Shown: positions 37,067 to 46,613, counted from the first letter of the stretch. The stretch: 64,000 bases of DNA from Pseudoalteromonas piratica (GCF_000788395.1 NZ_CP009888.1:2376001-2440000), one strand, 5' to 3'. The notes: generated by a model from the sequence alone, not told the origin. Made by a program: numbers and translations.

Positions 37067-37524
37067 ATAAAATCTCCTAACTGTGCTGTGAATTTATCGC
37101 TAATTCCAATCAATTTAACGTATGTTTACACTGAGAGCTGGAATTAGTTAAGCGGTAATGGCGCGCATTATATGGCTTTTCGACCAGCATGCAATTTTAT
37201 TATTAAAAAAATTATAGATTATAATTTCCTTGCGAGGCCTTTATTTTACTCGTTTTGCTTAAATAATGGCTCTGCAACCTTGCGTTGAGGCCAATGACAG
37301 CGGACTTATGTCCTTTTTTGGGGCTGTTAAGATAATTTAAAAGGCGTATAATAAAATTTACATAAATTTTATTCATACTAATTCTAGTGTGCGATCAGTT
37401 GACGCCAACATGACACCGGTGTCATAATCTACTAACCACACAAAAAGCAAGTTTATTAAGCTAGTTTCTAGCTTATTGATGTGAAACGCAAAGAATATAC
37501 AAAATAGCTAATGGGAGCTAATAA
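37067..37524. promoter_or_regulatory. Divergent gnd-pykA control region
   Basis: This 458-bp gene-free stretch has three inverted repeats. Nearest gnd, CTAATTCCA (37100-37108) pairs with TGGAATTAG (37139-37147) and could form a leader hairpin or operator. ATGACACCGGTGTCAT (37410-37425) is a 16-bp perfect palindrome with the central CG typical of LacI-family operators, 100 bp upstream of the pykA start. TAAGCTAG-TTT-CTAGCTTA (37457-37475) lies 50 bp before pykA. The pykA ribosome site is GGGAG at about 37512. The cognate regulators are unknown. Confidence 0.5.
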
Positions 37525-38961
37525 ATGCCAAGACGTACCAAAATCGTTGCCACACTCGGTCCTGCTACAGATAGAGATGACAATTTAGAAAAAATAATAA
37601 AAGCAGGTGCGAATGTTGTTCGCCTAAACTTCTCTCATGGCGTAGCACAAGATCATAAAGATCGTGCAGCAAAAGTACGTGAAATCGCAAGTAAATTAGA
37701 TACACACATCGCTATTCTTGCTGACCTTCAGGGTCCAAAAATTCGTGTATCTACATTCAAAGAAGGAAAGGTTAACCTTGAAGTAGGCGCAAAGTTTATT
37801 CTTGATGCTGAAATGGAAAAAGGTGAAGGCGATATTAATGGCGTAGGTATCGACTATAAAGAACTACCACAAGACGTTTCTTCTGGTGACTTACTACTAT
37901 TAAACGATGGTTTAATCCAGCTTACAGTTGATGAAGTAGTTGGCAAAAAAGTACATACAACAGTTACAGTTGGCGGCGTACTTTCTAACAATAAAGGTAT
38001 TAACCGTCTGGGTGGTGGTTTAACTGCGCCAGCATTTACAGATAAAGATAAAGAAGACCTTATCACTGCAACTGAAATTGACGTTGATTACATTGCTGTA
38101 TCATTCCCACGCTCTGGTGATGATATGCGTTATGTGCGTTCATTGGCTGAAGCTGCGGGTTCAAAAGCACAATTACTAGCGAAAATCGAACGTGCTGAAG
38201 CTGTTGAAACGGAAGAAGCAATTGATGATATCGTACTTGCATCAGATGCCGTTATGGTTGCCCGTGGCGACTTAGGTGTTGAAATTGGTGACGCTGCACT
38301 TGTTGGTAAGCAAAAAGCGATTATTAGCCGTGCACGTACGCTAAACCGCACTGTGATCACTGCCACGCAAATGATGGAATCAATGATTGATAACCCTATG
38401 CCAACACGTGCAGAAGTTATGGACGTTGCAAATGCAGTACTTGATGGCACAGATGCGGTGATGTTATCTGCAGAAACCGCTGCTGGTGACTACCCTGCTA
38501 TTACAGTAGAAACAATGGCGCGTGTTTGTTTAGGTGCAGAGTCACAACCGCAAACGGCAATTTCTAAGCACCGCTTAGATTCAATGTTTGAAAATACATC
38601 TGAGACGATTGCATTATCAGCCATGTACGCAGCTAACCACTTAGATTCCGTTAAAGCACTCGTTGCGCTAACAGAATCAGGTAGCACAGCAAAACTAATG
38701 TCGCGTATTAGCTCTGGTTTACCAATTTATTCGCTGTCTCGCCATCATCGTACACTTGGCCAAACTGCACTATATCGTGGTGTTTATCCGGTTTATTTTG
38801 ATTCGACAGAATACGATTCTGGTTCACTGGTAAAACAAGCATTAGCAACTTTAGTAAACAAAGGTTACTTGCAATCAGGTGATAAAGTAATTTTGACCCA
38901 TGGTGATGCAATGGAAACTGTTGGCGCTACAAATACGCTTAAATTAGTGACAGTTGACTAA
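37525..38961 (+). CDS. pykA: Pyruvate kinase, PykA type
   Basis: Makes pyruvate and ATP from phosphoenolpyruvate. The 478 residues begin [25 protein letters not shown]. coli PykA has [22 protein letters not shown] and 480 residues. [12 protein letters not shown] near 213-224 has the catalytic Lys and Glu, [13 protein letters not shown] the substrate loop and [13 protein letters not shown] the metal region. [21 protein letters not shown] is the conserved Mg/K site. It has its own promoter region (37.1-37.5 kb) and terminator. Confidence 0.96.
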   Translation: MPRRTKIVATLGPATDRDDNLEKIIKAGANVVRLNFSHGVAQDHKDRAAKVREIASKLDTHIAILADLQGPKIRVSTFKEGKVNLEVGAKFILDAEMEKGEGDINGVGIDYKELPQDVSSGDLLLLNDGLIQLTVDEVVGKKVHTTVTVGGVLSNNKGINRLGGGLTAPAFTDKDKEDLITATEIDVDYIAVSFPRSGDDMRYVRSLAEAAGSKAQLLAKIERAEAVETEEAIDDIVLASDAVMVARGDLGVEIGDAALVGKQKAIISRARTLNRTVITATQMMESMIDNPMPTRAEVMDVANAVLDGTDAVMLSAETAAGDYPAITVETMARVCLGAESQPQTAISKHRLDSMFENTSETIALSAMYAANHLDSVKALVALTESGSTAKLMSRISSGLPIYSLSRHHRTLGQTALYRGVYPVYFDSTEYDSGSLVKQALATLVNKGYLQSGDKVILTHGDAMETVGATNTLKLVTVD

Positions 38962-38985
38962 CCTTTAGCTCAACCAAGTTCAACA

Positions 38986-39015
38986 AAAAAACCAGTTCAA
39001 TTGAACTGGTTTTTT
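38986..39015. terminator. Bidirectional terminator after pykA
   Basis: Perfect 15+15 palindrome: A-run, CCAGTTCAA, TTGAACTGG, T-run, centred between 39000 and 39001. It is 25 bp after the pykA stop and also faces the converging DUF2057 gene. Confidence 0.92.
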
Positions 39016-39070
39016 ATATCACCTAAGTAAAGCGTGCATTTAGTTCTTCGTAGTTTTACTGATGCCTTAT

Positions 39071-39724
39071 TTACTTTTCGATATGTGGAATAACTTGCGT
39101 TATTGGTTGTGAAAAAGTAAAGCGTTGATTTTGTGAATATGACTCAGGCACAACAATAGTACAGCGATTTTCAGTACATTTAACTGACTCATCTGCACCA
39201 ATTGGATCTGCAACAACCTGATCAAATATCAAGGTCACACCTTTCACTTCAGGCATCATAAACGAAAACAGTGTGCGCATAAAAAAGCCTGACAAACGTC
39301 CTATTAAATCGTCAAACTCGCTATATAAATCTGCCATTTGCTTCATTGAAATGCTGTCACCATATGTTTGGTTTGCTTCCATTTGCATTTTAAGCTGGCA
39401 TTGGTCACCACCTTTTGGGTGAACCACAATTAATGCTTTATCTTTGTCGAGCGTCTCATCAAAAGGCAGCAATAATTTGCTTTGTGACGTGTAGTTGAGC
39501 GGGTATTCATTCGTTTTAGTGATAATGCTGCCACTTTCAATATTACAAGGCTCCCCCTTTTGGTTTACCAAATAGAAGCCTAGATCAGCTGTTGCATAGT
39601 TGCCTTTCGACATCACTTTTAATCGATCATAAAAACCATCATAAGACACAACAAATTCAGAAGCGGTTGCACAAAATGATAATGCAGATAGCACTACCCC
39701 TGCTGCCAAGTTTTTCTTAATCAC
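39071..39724 (-). CDS. DUF2057 (YccT-like) exported protein
   Basis: A 217-residue protein with a signal peptide (MIKKNLAAGVVLSALSFCATA, cleavage near 21). EFVVSYDGFYDRLKVMSKG, ALIVVHPKGGDQCQLKMQMEANQTYGDSISM and a central aromatic helix fit the DUF2057 pattern. Four Cys residues (in CNIES, QCQL, KCTENRC) could form disulfides in the periplasm. Its start overlaps the bax stop by 8 bp. The E. coli YccT member has been linked to repression of curli/biofilm traits; transferring that here is inference. Confidence 0.65.
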   Translation of the reverse strand: MIKKNLAAGVVLSALSFCATASEFVVSYDGFYDRLKVMSKGNYATADLGFYLVNQKGEPCNIESGSIITKTNEYPLNYTSQSKLLLPFDETLDKDKALIVVHPKGGDQCQLKMQMEANQTYGDSISMKQMADLYSEFDDLIGRLSGFFMRTLFSFMMPEVKGVTLIFDQVVADPIGADESVKCTENRCTIVVPESYSQNQRFTFSQPITQVIPHIEK

Positions 39725-40520
39725 TGAAATACCTTTGGTTTGTAATTAACATTTGATTTAATTCTTCGATGTATTCATGACCGCGCTCAGAGTAGCTTTC
39801 AAGGCCATATAATAATTTTTCAGCGAGTATAAGCTGTTCATCATAACGATTACTTTGCCTCAGATCACGAAGTTGTTTATAAGCTGGGTGTGTATTGATA
39901 TTTCTAAAATATGCTCTCACACTTTGTTCCAGTGTTTTGAAGGCGGCAACTTCGTGATTACTGCCAGCATTTCGTTTGTTTGGCACCATGCCGCAACCTT
40001 CTTTGAAGCACCACAAACCAAAGAAATTTAAGCCTATGCGCGCAAAACGTGAAGTCCCCCATCCTGACTCGTTTGCCGCCTGTGTTAACACCATAGAGCG
40101 CGGGATTAAATCAACACGTTTTATCGCCACTAATAAGTTTTCTTCATTTACAACAGGTTCTATTTTATATTCTGCCAAAATTGTTTTCAGTGAGGCGATT
40201 TGAGAGCTTGGAATATCAAAGCCTAATTCAAGTTCAGTTAATGCTAAATCAATGATTTCACGTTGTTTTAAAATACGCTGGTTTTCTGCAATAACATACG
40301 GTTTCAGTAGGTCAAAAAATGCTTGTTTTCGTTGTTGCACATTTGTCATATTTGCAAAATCTGGCAAAACAACATCATGTAATGGTTTTTCTACAACAGG
40401 CTCAATCACTTGTTCTGCAACTTGCTCGTCTTGTGCTGGCAATTCAGGTTTTAACAACCAAGGGCTTGCTAACATGTAAGCAAAAAAAGTAATTGCCAAT
40501 AATCTAATCAATAACTTCAT
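39717..40520 (-). CDS. bax: Bax-like N-acetylglucosaminidase-domain protein
   Basis: 267 residues (E. coli Bax 274). An N-terminal anchor helix (LIRLLAITFFAYMLAS, 4-19) is followed by a linker rich in Glu/Val and a C-terminal glucosaminidase-fold domain. TQAANESGWGTSRFARIGLNFFGLWC around 146-171 holds the likely catalytic Glu151; CGMVPNKRNAGSNHEVAAF and YSERGHEYIEELNQM follow. It is therefore a periplasmic, membrane-anchored murein hydrolase candidate. It overlaps the DUF2057 gene. Confidence 0.88.
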   Translation of the reverse strand: MKLLIRLLAITFFAYMLASPWLLKPELPAQDEQVAEQVIEPVVEKPLHDVVLPDFANMTNVQQRKQAFFDLLKPYVIAENQRILKQREIIDLALTELELGFDIPSSQIASLKTILAEYKIEPVVNEENLLVAIKRVDLIPRSMVLTQAANESGWGTSRFARIGLNFFGLWCFKEGCGMVPNKRNAGSNHEVAAFKTLEQSVRAYFRNINTHPAYKQLRDLRQSNRYDEQLILAEKLLYGLESYSERGHEYIEELNQMLITNQRYFSD

Positions 40521-40597
40521 GTACTATTTTCTGTAGTGATATACATCTAAAAAAGGAACAATTCTACAACAATGAGCAAGCAGACGTAAGCTTTTTA

Positions 40598-41155
40598 CTA
40601 TTTCATTCTGTCCCAATAAATACTTTGACCAAATTTCTTACTGAGTGCTTGGTTAAAAATTTCGAAACTTGCAAAAGGAAGCCACTTGCCAGTAATACAG
40701 TACCAAGTGTGTGAATAACAATTTAATTTGCTAATGTGATATTTATGGTAAGCAAAAAGCTCTGACGATACCCGATTTACTTCGAGTTTAGTGTTTAATG
40801 GATGGCCCAAAGCGTCACTGGCGACAAAAATGTTAGCGCCACTACGGTTGGCTAAAAAACGTTTGTAGCTAACAGCGCGCGCAAGTCCTGAACCATGTAA
40901 TTCTAAAATCGCATTGTGGTCGATAACAATTCCAGTGTGAATAAACCCATTATACACACCACAACACACAACATTACCAATTTCGGCTGTAACATGAAAG
41001 TCACTCGGGTAATCATCGCAAGGATAACGTCCTATCGGGTTACGAGTGTTAAGATTTTGACGTCGTAACGCATCTTGTTCTGCTAACTCTTTACGATAAT
41101 AGGTATTCGCAAGCACAGCTGTTGCAGAAATACCGAGTAAAAGTGGTAATGGCAT
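40598..41155 (-). CDS. LRAT/NlpC-P60-like membrane-anchored protein
   Basis: 185 residues. An N-terminal hydrophobic stretch (PLPLLLGISATAVLANTYY) may anchor it. GFIHTGIVIDHNAILELHG around 70-88 has the His73 and strand pattern of the LRAT/NlpC-P60 superfamily, and LNCYSHTWYCITG around 145-156 supplies a Cys146 within the N-C-x-x-H context of LRAT-type thiol enzymes (which in this family follows the His, a circularly permuted order). Bacterial members include phospholipid acyltransferases and peptidases. I would call it a probable thiol hydrolase or acyltransferase. Confidence 0.5.
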   Translation of the reverse strand: MPLPLLLGISATAVLANTYYRKELAEQDALRRQNLNTRNPIGRYPCDDYPSDFHVTAEIGNVVCCGVYNGFIHTGIVIDHNAILELHGSGLARAVSYKRFLANRSGANIFVASDALGHPLNTKLEVNRVSSELFAYHKYHISKLNCYSHTWYCITGKWLPFASFEIFNQALSKKFGQSIYWDRMK

Positions 41156-41277
41156 AGAACAACTCCAGTAGTTACCTCATTAAACTATGGCATAACTTAA
41201 TCAATAATACTGTTTTAAGTTGTTGCAATTTATGTCTAAAATAATTTTATGATTTTAATTAATTTACTAGGTAATTA

Positions 41278-42576
41278 ATGACTGAAGAATGGTTAGCAAG
41301 ACGATACAAAGAAAACAAACACCGCCCAGATGATAAACGCTCTCCCTATCAGAAGGACCGCTCACGTATTATACATGCAGCAGCATTTCGACGTTTACAA
41401 GCTAAAACCCAAATCATGGGAATAGGTGTTAATGACTTTTACCGCACACGCCTAACTCATTCACTCGAAGTATCACAAATTGCCAGTGGTATTTTAGGTC
41501 AGTTAAGAGCAAGCCAAACAAGCGACAGCATATGTGCTTTTTTACCCTGTAGAAGTTTAATTGAAACCTTAGCTTTGGCACACGATATAGGTCATCCCCC
41601 TTTCGGCCATGGTGGCGAAACGGCACTGAATTACATGATGCGCGAGCACGGTGGATTTGAGGGTAATGCGCAAACATTGCGTATTGTTGCTAAATTAGAA
41701 CCTTACAGTAAAGGGTTTGGTATGAATTTAACACGCCGAACTTTACTTGGTTTTATAAAATACCCGCAGCTCATTAAACATTTATGGCAGGTTCCAGAAG
41801 ATAATGAGCAAGAAAGATTCATCAATTCAACGCGTTGGTTACCCGCTAAGGGATTGTATTGCGAAGAGTCCGCGGTATTTGATTGGATCTTAGCACCTTT
41901 GTCCTCCTATGATTCAACAACATTTACACAGTTCACCAAAAATAAAAACGGTATAGATCGGACTAAGTATAAGTCGCTTGACTGTTCTATTATGGAACTG
42001 GCAGACGATATTGCCTACGGCGTGCATGATTTAGAAGATGCAATTGCAACCGGCATGGTCAGCGTGCATCAATGGCAAGAATTTGTTGATACTCATTTGA
42101 GCAACTTACAAACTGGTTGGTTAAATTCCAACTTACCGCGCATTTCAGCACAATTATTCTCACCCGATGAAGCTGATTTAAAGGAAGTAATCGGTGAGTT
42201 AGTGAATTTATTTATCACCCAAGCGAAAATAAAAAAACTCGACTTATTCGAAAGCCTGTTATTAGACCACACGGTTTATTTAGATAAAGATTTAACTATT
42301 TTACTTGAAGGGTTAAAGCAGTTTGTATTTAAAAACGTAATTCGTCACCCAGAAATGCAACAAATTGAATTTAAAGGACAAAAGATTATTTCAGATATTT
42401 TTGCCGCTTTTGCCAGCGATCCATTAAGGCTATTACCGCTTACTCGGCAAGCCATCTATCAGAATGCATTAGCCCAAGGAGAAACCGGTTACCGCGAATT
42501 ATGTGACTACATCTCATCTATGACAGACGAGTACGCCATAAAAGTTCACGGAAGATTGTTCACAACCGAGTATTAA
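41278..42576 (+). CDS. dGTPase-like deoxynucleoside triphosphate triphosphohydrolase
   Basis: 432-residue HD-domain enzyme that cleaves dNTPs to nucleoside and triphosphate. RRLQAKTQIMGIGVNDFYRTRLTHSLEV gives the first metal His61. LALAHDIGHPPFGHGGE gives His102-Asp103, and MELADDIAYGVHDLED near 240 supplies the fourth metal ligand. It is shorter than E. coli Dgt (505). Family members control dNTP pools and some protect against phages by nucleotide depletion; no defence context is visible here. It overlaps the convergent small zinc-protein gene by 4 bp. Confidence 0.9.
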   Translation: MTEEWLARRYKENKHRPDDKRSPYQKDRSRIIHAAAFRRLQAKTQIMGIGVNDFYRTRLTHSLEVSQIASGILGQLRASQTSDSICAFLPCRSLIETLALAHDIGHPPFGHGGETALNYMMREHGGFEGNAQTLRIVAKLEPYSKGFGMNLTRRTLLGFIKYPQLIKHLWQVPEDNEQERFINSTRWLPAKGLYCEESAVFDWILAPLSSYDSTTFTQFTKNKNGIDRTKYKSLDCSIMELADDIAYGVHDLEDAIATGMVSVHQWQEFVDTHLSNLQTGWLNSNLPRISAQLFSPDEADLKEVIGELVNLFITQAKIKKLDLFESLLLDHTVYLDKDLTILLEGLKQFVFKNVIRHPEMQQIEFKGQKIISDIFAAFASDPLRLLPLTRQAIYQNALAQGETGYRELCDYISSMTDEYAIKVHGRLFTTEY

Positions 42577-42839
42577 GCCAGTTTAGAATCATCGTAAAAA
42601 ACCGTACCATCGTCTTTTGAAACACTTCGACTACGGTGATTCTCTTGCATATCAAGTAACTCACTCGGTCTCAAATTGCGCTCTTTTAACGCCTCGCCAC
42701 AATGTGGACAAACTGAAATTAAACATTGAGTACTGATATTAAAACAATTAGTACATTCAAAACAGCTAACGTCCGTATCAATTTCTGCTTGTTCTGTATG
42801 TTGACAGTTAAATAATGCATGTTCAGCCAGATTAGACAT
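42573..42839 (-). CDS. Small zinc-ribbon-like protein, unknown
   Basis: 88 residues with eight Cys. CFECTNCFNISTQCLISVCPHCG (positions about 31-53) gives CxxC pairs that could bind one or two zinc ions, and NLAEHALFNCQHTEQ contributes an earlier Cys/His. The C-terminal tail RPSELLDMQENHRSRSVSKDDG is polar. I do not recognise the family. It converges on the dGTPase gene with a 4-bp overlap. Confidence 0.6.
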   Translation of the reverse strand: MSNLAEHALFNCQHTEQAEIDTDVSCFECTNCFNISTQCLISVCPHCGEALKERNLRPSELLDMQENHRSRSVSKDDGTVFYDDSKLA

Positions 42840-42930
42840 AGCAAGCCTCCTTTTTTACACTGAACATAAATAAAGCGACCAAGTTTGACAAGCTTAAACG
42901 TTGACCAACTTTTAAAACCAGTAAAAAGTG

Positions 42931-43800
42931 CTATTTGAAAATAGTTTTTTGAAAGCGAACCTGTAAATTTTGTCCGTTATTGTCTTGCTCATTTTCAAGC
43001 GCTAATGCAATTTTAGAAAGTCGGTCAGCTGGTTTTGGGTGGGTACTGTAGAGGTTTGCAAGTGCACTGTCTGAAGGCGAAATGGCAGCAATTTTTTGCA
43101 TTACAGACGCCATCGCATAAATATCATACCCTGCTTTATTTAACAGCGTAACGGCTTCAGCATCTGCTTCCATTTCATCATTTCTGTCTAACCCTTTACT
43201 ATAAAGTTCTGTCGCCATTGATGTCAGCGCCCTTGCCCATTGAGTGAGATTGCGCGATGTCATATCTGCACCACTGTGTGTTTGATATGCCTCAGCGGAA
43301 ATAAATGCCGCTTCTGTTAACGCATTTTGTAAACTAAGTTCTTTTATTTTTTCTACATGATGGCGTTGCGTAATATGAATTACTTCATGTGCCAGCATTG
43401 CTGCTAGTTCAGCTTCACTGTCGAGCTGTAATAACGCACCGGATGTTATAAACACAAATCCCCCTGGCGCGGCAAAAGCATTAATATCGTCACTATCAAG
43501 CACGGCAAACTGCCAATTAAGCGATGGACGATTTGAATGCCTAGCTAAATGCTGACCAACTTTGTTAACATAACGATTGATTTTAATATTACTGTGAATT
43601 GGCGCTACGGATACTAAAACAGACGCAAGATTCTCACCTAACTGCCGCTCTTTCGTATCATCAAATGTTTGACTCTCGTAAACAGTGACTCCTTGATTAA
43701 CTAGTGCCCCTACATCTACACCTGCCACCTTAATACCCGTTGTGTTACAGCTAACAATTAAAAATAGAGAAAGTAATATGATTAAATGTGGTTTATTCAT
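42931..43800 (-). CDS. M48-family metalloprotease lipoprotein (BepA/LoiP-like)
   Basis: 289 residues from the Met at 43800 (MNKPHLIILLSLFLIVSC), which gives a lipoprotein signal with lipidated Cys18; six upstream codons belong to the preceding gene's 3' end. HEVIHITQRH at about 138-148 is the HExxH zinc motif, and DEMEADAEAV supplies the third ligand. INAFAAPGGFVFITSGAL is the conserved M48 strand. Family relatives (LoiP, BepA) act in outer-membrane quality control. It is the last gene of the cyclase operon and overlaps the SH3-like gene by 8 bp. Confidence 0.9.
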   Translation of the reverse strand: MNKPHLIILLSLFLIVSCNTTGIKVAGVDVGALVNQGVTVYESQTFDDTKERQLGENLASVLVSVAPIHSNIKINRYVNKVGQHLARHSNRPSLNWQFAVLDSDDINAFAAPGGFVFITSGALLQLDSEAELAAMLAHEVIHITQRHHVEKIKELSLQNALTEAAFISAEAYQTHSGADMTSRNLTQWARALTSMATELYSKGLDRNDEMEADAEAVTLLNKAGYDIYAMASVMQKIAAISPSDSALANLYSTHPKPADRLSKIALALENEQDNNGQNLQVRFQKTIFK

Positions 43801-44296
43801 TGGGCACCTCGGCCGCAATTAGCTTGCCATCGGCAATAAATCTATTAAGTTCAGATTTGGATGGTTTGAATGTATTTAACGTTGTTAAACGCGCTTTGTT
43901 TGGCGTAACCTGATCAAAAGCATGTTGGTCAAACCCTCTTACAGCAGTCGACGCTGTGGGTTTTGTCGTCATCGACTCAAACAGTGAGACAACACCTAGC
44001 TCTCCTGCTCTTCTAGGCTCAACCGCGAGTTGCACTGCAAGCATCTTAACCCATGCATTGGGGTAGTTGTTATCTTCAACAAAATACCAAGCCCGATGCC
44101 GCTTGCCAATTTTAAGCGATTCCCCCGGTGTCTTCTCAACTAAGATTGCACTCTTAACAGTCGGCTTTTTATGGAGGTTTGTTTCAATTGCAACAATTGC
44201 AGATTTACTAGTGGGAAGAGAAGCGTCTTCAGCAGGAATATCAACTGAATAAATTATTAAAGACATTGATAATAAAAAGAGTTCAAGGTGTTTCAT
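43793..44296 (-). CDS. Exported SH3-like domain protein
   Basis: 167 residues with a signal peptide (MKHLELFLLSMSLIIYSVDIPA). Residues 30-85 (VAIETNLHKKPTVKSAILVEKTPGESLKIGKRHRAWYFV..NAWVKML) read as a bacterial SH3 domain: two-strand motif, then a WY-V...AWV ending. The C-terminal half is low in hydrophobics and not recognised. It sits between the cyclase (4-bp gap) and the M48 lipoprotein (8-bp overlap), suggesting the three exported parts work together. Confidence 0.7.
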   Translation of the reverse strand: MKHLELFLLSMSLIIYSVDIPAEDASLPTSKSAIVAIETNLHKKPTVKSAILVEKTPGESLKIGKRHRAWYFVEDNNYPNAWVKMLAVQLAVEPRRAGELGVVSLFESMTTKPTASTAVRGFDQHAFDQVTPNKARLTTLNTFKPSKSELNRFIADGKLIAAEVPNE

Positions 44297-44300
44297 ATTA

Positions 44301-46064
44301 CTATCGCTCCGGCGTTAGTAGTTCAACTGGTTGCTCTCGTCCTTTTACTAATACTTTGTCAACAAACTGATAGTTGAGCTTTGTCCTTTGTGCGGTTTGC
44401 TGCGTCACCAATATCCGATTATGTGTTTTGGTTAACCCTTCTACACGGCTTGCTAAGTTTACCGTGTCGCCCAACACAGTATAGTCCAACCGTTGTTCTG
44501 TGCCGATAAATCCACATAAAACTTTGCCACTGTGGATGCCGATGCCGATATCTAATGACTGATACTTATTGGGTAAGGTTGCACGAAAATGAATAAGGTT
44601 TTGTTCCATCTCAAGCGCAGCTAACACCGCTTGTTCAGCATGATTATTTGTTTGTAACGGTGCCCCCCAAAATGCCATGACTGCATCACCAATAAACTTA
44701 TCAAGTGTGCCATTATGCTTAAATATTGTCGCGACTTGCATTGATAAGTAGTCATTAAGCAGTGCCACCACTTCTGACACATCGTGTTTTTCAGAGAGTG
44801 ATGTAAAATTACGAATATCACTGAATAATACGGTTACTTCAACGATCTCACTACTACCAAACTGAGCCAGGTTCTGATGGTCTAGTAAGTTTTTAACAAC
44901 ATTGGGGTCTAAGAAGCGCCCAAACAATTTATTGGCAAATTGCTTTTCACGATATTGCACATAACTTTGCATTAAAAATTGCAGCAAAAGGGCTAATACC
45001 GCAGAAAGAGACAAGGTAGCAACAGGTAAGTCTAAACTATATGGCGCTAACAATAGGTAAATATACCAAACAAGCACTAAAGCTAAAACCAGCACTACAC
45101 ATGACACAGAAAACTGTATAACTAACGACGTGTTATAAAAATAAATGCTACTAACACACATAATTAATAAAAACGCCGTACTTATTATCAACCAATCACT
45201 CACTGATATATAAAAAGTTCCGTTTAGATAATTTGCAGCTGCATTGGCAATAACAAAAACACCAGGAGCACTATTTGAAATTGGCGTAGAAACCTCATCA
45301 AATAACCCTGCGGCAGTGGCACCGATTAAAATTCTTTTATCACGAAAACGTGTTAAAAACTGTGCATCCTCCGTTGCCACAGCATTAAAAATATCAACAT
45401 AACTGTAAATCTCAAACGCACTGGTGTTTTGCCATTGCAACTTAATAGGCGTGTCATCACTCATTGCAAAATCTGAAATTTTGGCGCCTAATGACAAAAA
45501 GGCTTGGTCATTAATCCACACTTTAGAGTAATACTGCCTCACCACAGCATCATCTTGCCTTAATACATTAACGCTGCCCATTTGTTGTGAATTGAGTTGC
45601 TTTAAAAATGGGAAAAGTGCCAATGGATAATGGTTCTTAACTGACTGATTATGATATTCAAGGCCAAGCAAGGCCAAATAAATATTGTCAGCGTCTTCAA
45701 CAACCTGTGCGAAATAAAGATCATCGTCAGGACGATAAACATCGGGTTCATTAAACAAAACGTCAAATGCAATCGCCTGTGGCGAATATGTATTCAAACC
45801 CTCTATCAGTTCCGCATGAACACTTCTAGGCCAAGGCCACCGCCCTGCAAAACGTTTCATCGCATCGAGAGATTTATCATCAATAGTCACAACAATCAGT
45901 TCTGTTGGCGGTATACGCTTGTCGATTTCAGATTTCTCTCGTAAATCAAACAATGCGTTATCAAATGACTGGCCTAAGTGAAAAAAGAAGCAAAAAAGCC
46001 AGATAATAAACACAAGCATACAAGTAAGGAATGTATGTATCTTCTGGCGATGGTTAAAAGTCAT
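44301..46064 (-). CDS. CHASE2-domain class III adenylate cyclase
   Basis: 587-residue membrane sensor that probably makes cAMP. One helix (about 14-32) is followed by a periplasmic CHASE2 domain (residues 35-285; FDLREKSEIDKRIPPTELIVVTIDDKSL). Three membrane helices lie around 290-370, and a class III cyclase domain at about 400-580. VTVLFSDIRNFTSLSEKHD and DKFIGDAVMAFWGAP supply the two metal Asp residues and the adenine Lys. YTVLGDTVNLASRVE has Thr at the base-selecting position, as in class IIIb cyclases. It follows the cNMP-binding gene and precedes the SH3 and M48 genes. Confidence 0.9.
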   Translation of the reverse strand: MTFNHRQKIHTFLTCMLVFIIWLFCFFFHLGQSFDNALFDLREKSEIDKRIPPTELIVVTIDDKSLDAMKRFAGRWPWPRSVHAELIEGLNTYSPQAIAFDVLFNEPDVYRPDDDLYFAQVVEDADNIYLALLGLEYHNQSVKNHYPLALFPFLKQLNSQQMGSVNVLRQDDAVVRQYYSKVWINDQAFLSLGAKISDFAMSDDTPIKLQWQNTSAFEIYSYVDIFNAVATEDAQFLTRFRDKRILIGATAAGLFDEVSTPISNSAPGVFVIANAAANYLNGTFYISVSDWLIISTAFLLIMCVSSIYFYNTSLVIQFSVSCVVLVLALVLVWYIYLLLAPYSLDLPVATLSLSAVLALLLQFLMQSYVQYREKQFANKLFGRFLDPNVVKNLLDHQNLAQFGSSEIVEVTVLFSDIRNFTSLSEKHDVSEVVALLNDYLSMQVATIFKHNGTLDKFIGDAVMAFWGAPLQTNNHAEQAVLAALEMEQNLIHFRATLPNKYQSLDIGIGIHSGKVLCGFIGTEQRLDYTVLGDTVNLASRVEGLTKTHNRILVTQQTAQRTKLNYQFVDKVLVKGREQPVELLTPER

Positions 46065-46235
46065 AATTTACGGGTGTTAAGTCGCATAAATAAAGCTTAG
46101 CAAACTATTGATATTTAACCCTGTTGGTAAACTGGAGTGTGTTTTATTGATAATAATGATTAGCACAGAAGTTCACCTATACGGTTTTAACTGTGCTGAT
46201 AAAATAGCGAAACCTCTTATTAGTGAACCTGATAA

Positions 46236-46613
46236 TTAGTGATTTTCCGCTTCCAATAAAGTAACCGGTTCCATTAAGCGCTCCGTGGTCTTTTCCAAAC
46301 GAACAGCTAGCCCCTCAATAATACGTGCAGCAACGCCAGCATTATTTGCTAACATTTCTTCAAAACGTGCTCGTTCATACACTTGCAACACAGTATTTTC
46401 AGAAGCAATCGCGGTACAACTTGTTAAAGAACCTGTAATAATCGCCATTTCACCTAAAAATTCTCCCGTGCCAAAGTAACCTATAACAATAGACTGACCC
46501 ATTTTTGATTTAACCAGTTTTATTTTCCCTGAACGTACAACATAAACACACTCAGCTTTATCACCCTGTTTAAAGAGCACGTGGTTTTTCGCAATGACTA
46601 ATTCTTTACTCAT
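46236..46613 (-). CDS. Single-domain cyclic-nucleotide-binding-like protein
   Basis: 125 residues from the Met at 46613 (MSKELVIAKNHVLFKQGDKAECVYVVRSGKIKLV); the earlier Met at 46637 adds a non-conserved stub. It is only a cNMP/CRP-like beta-roll with a C-terminal helix (VAARIIEGLAVRLEKTTERLMEP) and no helix-turn-helix. The phosphate cassette reads GEFLGEMAIITGSLTSCTAIA; the Arg expected before the final Ala of canonical cAMP sites is missing. It may bind another ligand or act as a protein adaptor. It lies next to the adenylate cyclase, about 170 bp upstream. Confidence 0.85.
   Translation of the reverse strand: MSKELVIAKNHVLFKQGDKAECVYVVRSGKIKLVKSKMGQSIVIGYFGTGEFLGEMAIITGSLTSCTAIASENTVLQVYERARFEEMLANNAGVAARIIEGLAVRLEKTTERLMEPVTLLEAENH

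Noticed and set aside
41278..42576. dGTPase as an anti-phage defence gene
   Set aside because: Family members can protect against phages, but here it has no defence neighbours and lies among housekeeping genes, so the simple nucleotide-pool role is preferred.
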